A stretch of DNA of 64,000 nucleotides from Pseudomonas sp. R84 (lineage in GTDB: Bacteria; Pseudomonadota; Gammaproteobacteria; Pseudomonadales; Pseudomonadaceae). The notes under the pieces are model-generated. The model was given only the letters and a program-made list of their open reading frames with translations, was not told the DNA's origin and made no database searches. The DNA is taken from contig NZ_CP019426.1 in assembly GCF_009834515.1 (NCBI RefSeq), positions 1,849,501 to 1,913,500 of the forward strand. The letters are read 5' to 3'. Below are positions 63,225-64,000 of this stretch, one piece after another (positions within the stretch are counted from its first letter, which is position 1; each line of letters starts with the position of its first letter). Both the position numbers and the translations under genes were made by a program.

Positions 63225-64000
63225 ATGCAAGAAAGCGTGATGCAGCGCATGTGGAACAGCGCCTACCTTTCAGGTGGAAACGCTGCCTATGTGGAAGAGC
63301 TTTATGAGCTCTACCTGCACGACCCTAACGCTGTGCCAGAAGAGTGGCGCACCTACTTTCAGAAGTTGCCTGCCGACGGCAACTCTGCCACTGATGTTTC
63401 GCACTCGACAATTCGCGATCATTTCGTGCTGCTGGCAAAGAACCAGCGCCGCGCTCAACCGGTTTCCGCCGGCAGCGTGAGCAGTGAGCACGAGAAGAAG
63501 CAAGTTGAAGTGCTGCGATTGATCCAGGCCTACCGTATGCGTGGCCACCAGGCAGCCCAGCTTGACCCGCTGGGGCTGTGGCAGCGTCCTGCACCTGCAG
63601 ACCTGTCGATCAATCATTACGGCTTGACCAATGCCGATCTTGATACGACCTTCCGTGCCGGCGACCTGTTCATCGGCAAAGAGGAAGCGAGCCTACGCGA
63701 AATTCACGAAGCGTTGCAGCAGACATATTGCCGCACCATCGGCGCTGAATTTACGCACATCACCGATTCCGAGCAGCGCCAGTGGTTCCAGCAGCGTCTG
63801 GAAAGCGTGCGCGGTCGTCCGACGTACTCCGCCGACATCAAGAGCCACCTGCTTGAGCGCGTGACTGCCGGTGAAGGCCTGGAAAAATACCTGGGCACCA
63901 AATACCCGGGCACCAAGCGTTTCGGTCTGGAAGGCGGCGAAAGCCTGATTCCGATGCTCGACGAACTGATCCAGCGTTCCGGTTCCTACGGCACCAAGGA
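63225..64000 (+). CDS. sucA: 2-oxoglutarate dehydrogenase E1 component (partial)
   Basis: Thiamine-dependent E1 subunit of 2-oxoglutarate dehydrogenase; the window contains the first 258 codons of an expected 940 or so and the frame runs off the edge. Visible parts are the lipoyl-domain-associated N-terminus (SVMQRMWNSAYLSGGNAAYVEELYELYLHDP), RMRGHQAAQLDPLG and TKRFGLEGGESLIPMLDEL, which is the start of the catalytic core. Confidence 0.95.
   Translation, partial: MQESVMQRMWNSAYLSGGNAAYVEELYELYLHDPNAVPEEWRTYFQKLPADGNSATDVSHSTIRDHFVLLAKNQRRAQPVSAGSVSSEHEKKQVEVLRLIQAYRMRGHQAAQLDPLGLWQRPAPADLSINHYGLTNADLDTTFRAGDLFIGKEEASLREIHEALQQTYCRTIGAEFTHITDSEQRQWFQQRLESVRGRPTYSADIKSHLLERVTAGEGLEKYLGTKYPGTKRFGLEGGESLIPMLDELIQRSGSYGTK

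Overview
The window (GC-rich, about 60%) is chromosomal DNA from a Pseudomonas, most likely of the P. fluorescens group. The gene order matches the Pseudomonas core: fliMNOPQR-flhB / flhA-flhF-fleN-fliA-cheYZAB-motCD-parC-parP-cheW / ccmABCDEFGHI / cysP / K+ channel / pyk-ttuD-glxR-hyi-gcl / betX-yjcH-actP / gltA | sdhCDAB-sucA. REP elements of the types typical of this group fill many intergenic gaps. No prophage, integron, CRISPR array, rRNA or tRNA was seen.

Region 1 (1-25.6 kb, motility). The C-ring and export-gate operon (end of fliM, fliN-O-P-Q-R, flhB) is followed by an accessory insert (4.0-8.96 kb). The insert holds a small cold-shock-like gene, a DUF6124 gene with a structured leader, and a 1043-residue protein of repeated modules. 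The flagellar/chemotaxis operon then resumes behind a sigma-54-type promoter with flhA, flhF, fleN and fliA, then cheY-Z-A-B, motC-D, the polar-array genes parC/parP, cheW and a DUF2802 gene. On the opposite strand lie a stand-alone FlhB C-terminal-domain homologue and a FliK-like protein.

Region 2 (25.8-33.2 kb) is the complete System I cytochrome c maturation operon ccmA-I, tightly overlapping, followed by a small lipoprotein gene.

Region 3 (33.4-39.3 kb) holds unrelated small units: a HicAB toxin-antitoxin pair, an MFS exporter, a periplasmic protein, a sulfate-binding protein, a voltage-gated-type K+ channel with a C-terminal zinc ribbon, and a urea transporter.

Region 4 (39.4-46.7 kb) is the glyoxylate carboligase pathway (gcl-hyi-glxR-ttuD-pyk), which takes glyoxylate through tartronate semialdehyde and glycerate towards pyruvate. 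It diverges from a GlcG-like gene, and two identical TTGTATACAA palindromes lie between them.

Region 5 (46.7-57.1 kb) has a REP-associated tyrosine transposase between REP doublets, a TetR regulator, a DUF808 membrane protein, an MlaA-like gene overlapped by an alpha/beta-hydrolase gene, a GH17 membrane protein, an orphan betaine-binding protein (betX) and the yjcH-actP acetate permease pair.

Region 6 (57.1-64.0 kb) begins with about 1 kb of nested inverted repeats and a hexanucleotide tandem array. Citrate synthase and sdhCDAB follow, divergent from a shared control region, and then the start of sucA, cut by the window edge. Most of the novelty lies in the flhB-flhA insert, the CheA linker repeats, the DUF6124 leader and the repeat-rich gaps.
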